From Senegalia massiliensis (GTDB taxonomy: Bacteria; Bacillota; Clostridia; Tissierellales; SIT17), in assembly GCF_009911265.1 (NCBI RefSeq), contig NZ_QXXA01000012.1, positions 1 to 64,000 of the forward strand: 64,000 bases of DNA, given 5' to 3'. Below the pieces are notes generated by a model that searched no databases, was not told where the DNA came from, and was given only the letters and a program-made list of their open reading frames with translations. Within the stretch, counting starts at the first letter, position 1. Each line of letters opens with the position of its first letter. Of this stretch, positions 62,481 to 64,000 are shown one piece after another. A program made the translations under genes and the position numbers.

Positions 62481-63869
62481 ATGACAAAAAATTTAGAATT
62501 AAATAATTATTTAGTATCTACTATGCAAAAAATATTTGATCCTATACCAGTCCCACTTATATTATTAGATAGAAATACACAAATCATAATGATTAATGAT
62601 ATTTTTGCTAATTATTTAGGATATGAAAAATCATATATAATAGGTAAAAAGGTTCAAGATGTAGATAAATATTCTAGATTTCCTTATGTTTTTCAAACAA
62701 AAAAATCTGAAATAGCTTGGAAACATAAATTTGAAAATGGTCATACTGGTATTGTTCATAGAATCCCTATATTAGATGAAAATGGTGAGGTAGATTATGG
62801 TTTCGGGATGGTGCTTTTTCAAGACATGGAACAGTTTAGAGATATAATAGAGAAAAACAAACTTTTAGAAACAGAAATAAAGCACTATAGAAATAGATTA
62901 AGAGAGTTATCAGGCGCTAAATATTCTTGGGAAAATATAATTAGTAGAAGTATTATAATGAATGAAATTAAATCCATGGGAAGAAAAGCTTCTATGACAA
63001 GCTCTAATGTACTAATACTTGGTGAAAGCGGTACAGGTAAGGAATTATTTGCTCATTCTATTCATAATGATAGCCGAAGACATCTTGATCCTTTTGTAAA
63101 AGTTAATTGTGCTGCTATACCAGAAGAATTACTTGAATCAGAGTTATTTGGGTATGTAGATGGAGCATTCACTGGAGCTAAAAAAGGCGGTAAAATAGGT
63201 AAATTTCAATTAGCAAACAAAGGAAGTATATTTTTAGATGAAATAGGAGATATGCCTTTAAATATGCAATCTAAACTATTAAGAGTTTTGCAAGAACGTG
63301 AGATTGAAAGGATTGGAAGCAATAAAACACAAAATATAGATATAAGAGTAATAGCAGCTACGAATAAAAGGTTAGAAGAATTAGTTGAAGAAGGTAAATT
63401 TAGAGAAGATTTATATTATAGATTAAATGTTATGAGTATAGAAATACCACCTTTAAGAAAAAGAATAGATGATATAGAATCTCTAAGTAAATTGTTATTA
63501 AAAAAGATATCTAAACAATTAGGAAAGTATGTAAATGAAATTTCCCATGAAGCTATGGATTATTTGAAATCGCATGATTGGCCTGGAAATGTAAGAGAAC
63601 TTGAAAATATCTTGGAAAGAGCTGTAAATTTAACGGATAATAATAGAATACTTACTAGACATTTATCTAATTATATAACAAAAACTAAAAAGGAAATAAC
63701 AATAGGTCCTGTAAAATCTATAAAAGAAATAATAGAAAAAGCAGAACGAAAAGCTATTATAGAAGCTTTAACTTATACAAAAGGAAATAAATTAAAAGCG
63801 TCAAATTTACTAAAAATAAGTAGATCTAATCTTTATGACAAAATTGAAAGATATAATATCTCTGTGTAG
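62481..63869 (+). CDS. Sigma-54-dependent transcriptional activator (PAS-AAA+-Fis)
   Basis: A 462-residue enhancer-binding protein. PAS domain at about 15-125 ([17 protein letters not shown]), linker helix, AAA+ domain with Walker [12 protein letters not shown] near 177, the sigma-54 contact loop GAFTGA near 230, Walker [12 protein letters not shown] near 249 and R-finger region NLRPLRKR-like PPLRKRIDD near 330. The C-terminal Fis-type HTH has [21 protein letters not shown] (split, about 432-455). It probably activates the -24/-12 promoter at 59012. It forms a coupled pair with the gene before it. Confidence 0.93.
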   Translation: MTKNLELNNYLVSTMQKIFDPIPVPLILLDRNTQIIMINDIFANYLGYEKSYIIGKKVQDVDKYSRFPYVFQTKKSEIAWKHKFENGHTGIVHRIPILDENGEVDYGFGMVLFQDMEQFRDIIEKNKLLETEIKHYRNRLRELSGAKYSWENIISRSIIMNEIKSMGRKASMTSSNVLILGESGTGKELFAHSIHNDSRRHLDPFVKVNCAAIPEELLESELFGYVDGAFTGAKKGGKIGKFQLANKGSIFLDEIGDMPLNMQSKLLRVLQEREIERIGSNKTQNIDIRVIAATNKRLEELVEEGKFREDLYYRLNVMSIEIPPLRKRIDDIESLSKLLLKKISKQLGKYVNEISHEAMDYLKSHDWPGNVRELENILERAVNLTDNNRILTRHLSNYITKTKKEITIGPVKSIKEIIEKAERKAIIEALTYTKGNKLKASNLLKISRSNLYDKIERYNISV

Positions 63870-63908
63870 TATGATTGGACAGTGTATGAATAGAATACAG
63901 TAATTTCA

Positions 63909-63950
63909 AGTAAAGTTGTTTTAAATTAATACAATTTTACTTTTTTTTAT
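63909..63950 (+). terminator. Terminator of the activator gene
   Basis: AAGTAAAGTTGT / ACAATTTTACTT with one G-U, loop of about ten A/T bases, then T-run. Confidence 0.85.
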
Positions 63951-64000
63951 AAATAGATTTATTTTGTTCTATTTAAATATAGATAAAATAGCAATTCTAT

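Noticed and set aside
1-64000. CRISPR arrays, tRNA or rRNA genes, prophage or insertion sequences
   Set aside because: No regularly spaced repeats, no cloverleaf or rRNA sequence, and no transposase, integrase or phage genes were recognised by reading.

Overview
The window is chromosomal DNA of a low-GC (clearly AT-rich), anaerobic, probably spore-forming member of the Clostridia. The signs are three tRNA-sensing T-box leaders, a Spo0E-type phosphatase gene, a crotonase / 3-hydroxybutyryl-CoA dehydrogenase / thiolase set, superoxide reductase and rubrerythrin-like genes, strong AGGAGG ribosome sites, and frequent TTG and GTG starts. A Tissierellia-like fermenter would fit, but that placement is inference. 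I found no rRNA, tRNA, CRISPR, prophage or insertion sequence.

Layout. 1-9.2 kb: the end of fhs followed by hutI (histidine/one-carbon metabolism), an HD-GYP protein, a DUF1328 peptide, the dipeptidase pepV, ptsH, a LysM/SH3/GH18 spore-type hydrolase, a decayed P-type ATPase, an inositol monophosphatase, a stress-type short-chain dehydrogenase and a sortase. 9.2-15.7 kb: a DMT transporter, a HAD phosphatase, T-box-controlled ileS, a small Spo0E gene, an XRE regulator and a 2-Cys peroxiredoxin. 15.7-19.7 kb: a five-gene Nqr-type Na+ pump operon (nqrBCDEF) without nqrA. 19.8-29.1 kb: a Nudix hydrolase, an ECF sigma/ABC exporter operon, a marR-MATE operon, free-methionine sulfoxide reductase and a second ECF sigma/anti-sigma pair. 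29.1-37.8 kb: T-box-controlled tyrS, DUF2164, a DUF2089-DUF4097 pair, superoxide reductase, rlmL, a ParB-like/methyltransferase/acetyltransferase cluster and two lipoproteins.

37.9-42.1 kb holds the oddest locus: three overlapping cytosolic glycosyltransferase genes, the last fused to a CRP-like cyclic-nucleotide-binding fold. 42.1-46.6 kb: a lipoyl-domain dihydrolipoamide dehydrogenase with an AhpD-like gene, then a MATE-MarR operon whose MarR frame carries an in-frame TGA at codon 7, where I recall relatives having Cys, then a cupin. 46.7-49.3 kb: a Cys-rich CRP/FNR regulator followed by a soluble reductive-dehalogenase-like Fe-S protein, and an unknown anchored protein. 49.4-58.9 kb: a cobalamin adenosyltransferase, a PAS-SpoIIE phosphatase, T-box-controlled asnA, an ATP-grasp ligase, pgi, a nitroreductase, a rubrerythrin-like protein and an osmolyte ABC transporter.

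59-64 kb: crt-hbd-thl behind a near-consensus sigma-54 promoter. A small putative sensor and a PAS/AAA+/Fis sigma-54 activator follow on the same strand, so the acetyl-CoA to crotonyl-CoA segment is probably under sigma-54 control. Intergenic regions are short and often closed by perfect palindromic terminators that overlap the stop codons of convergent genes.
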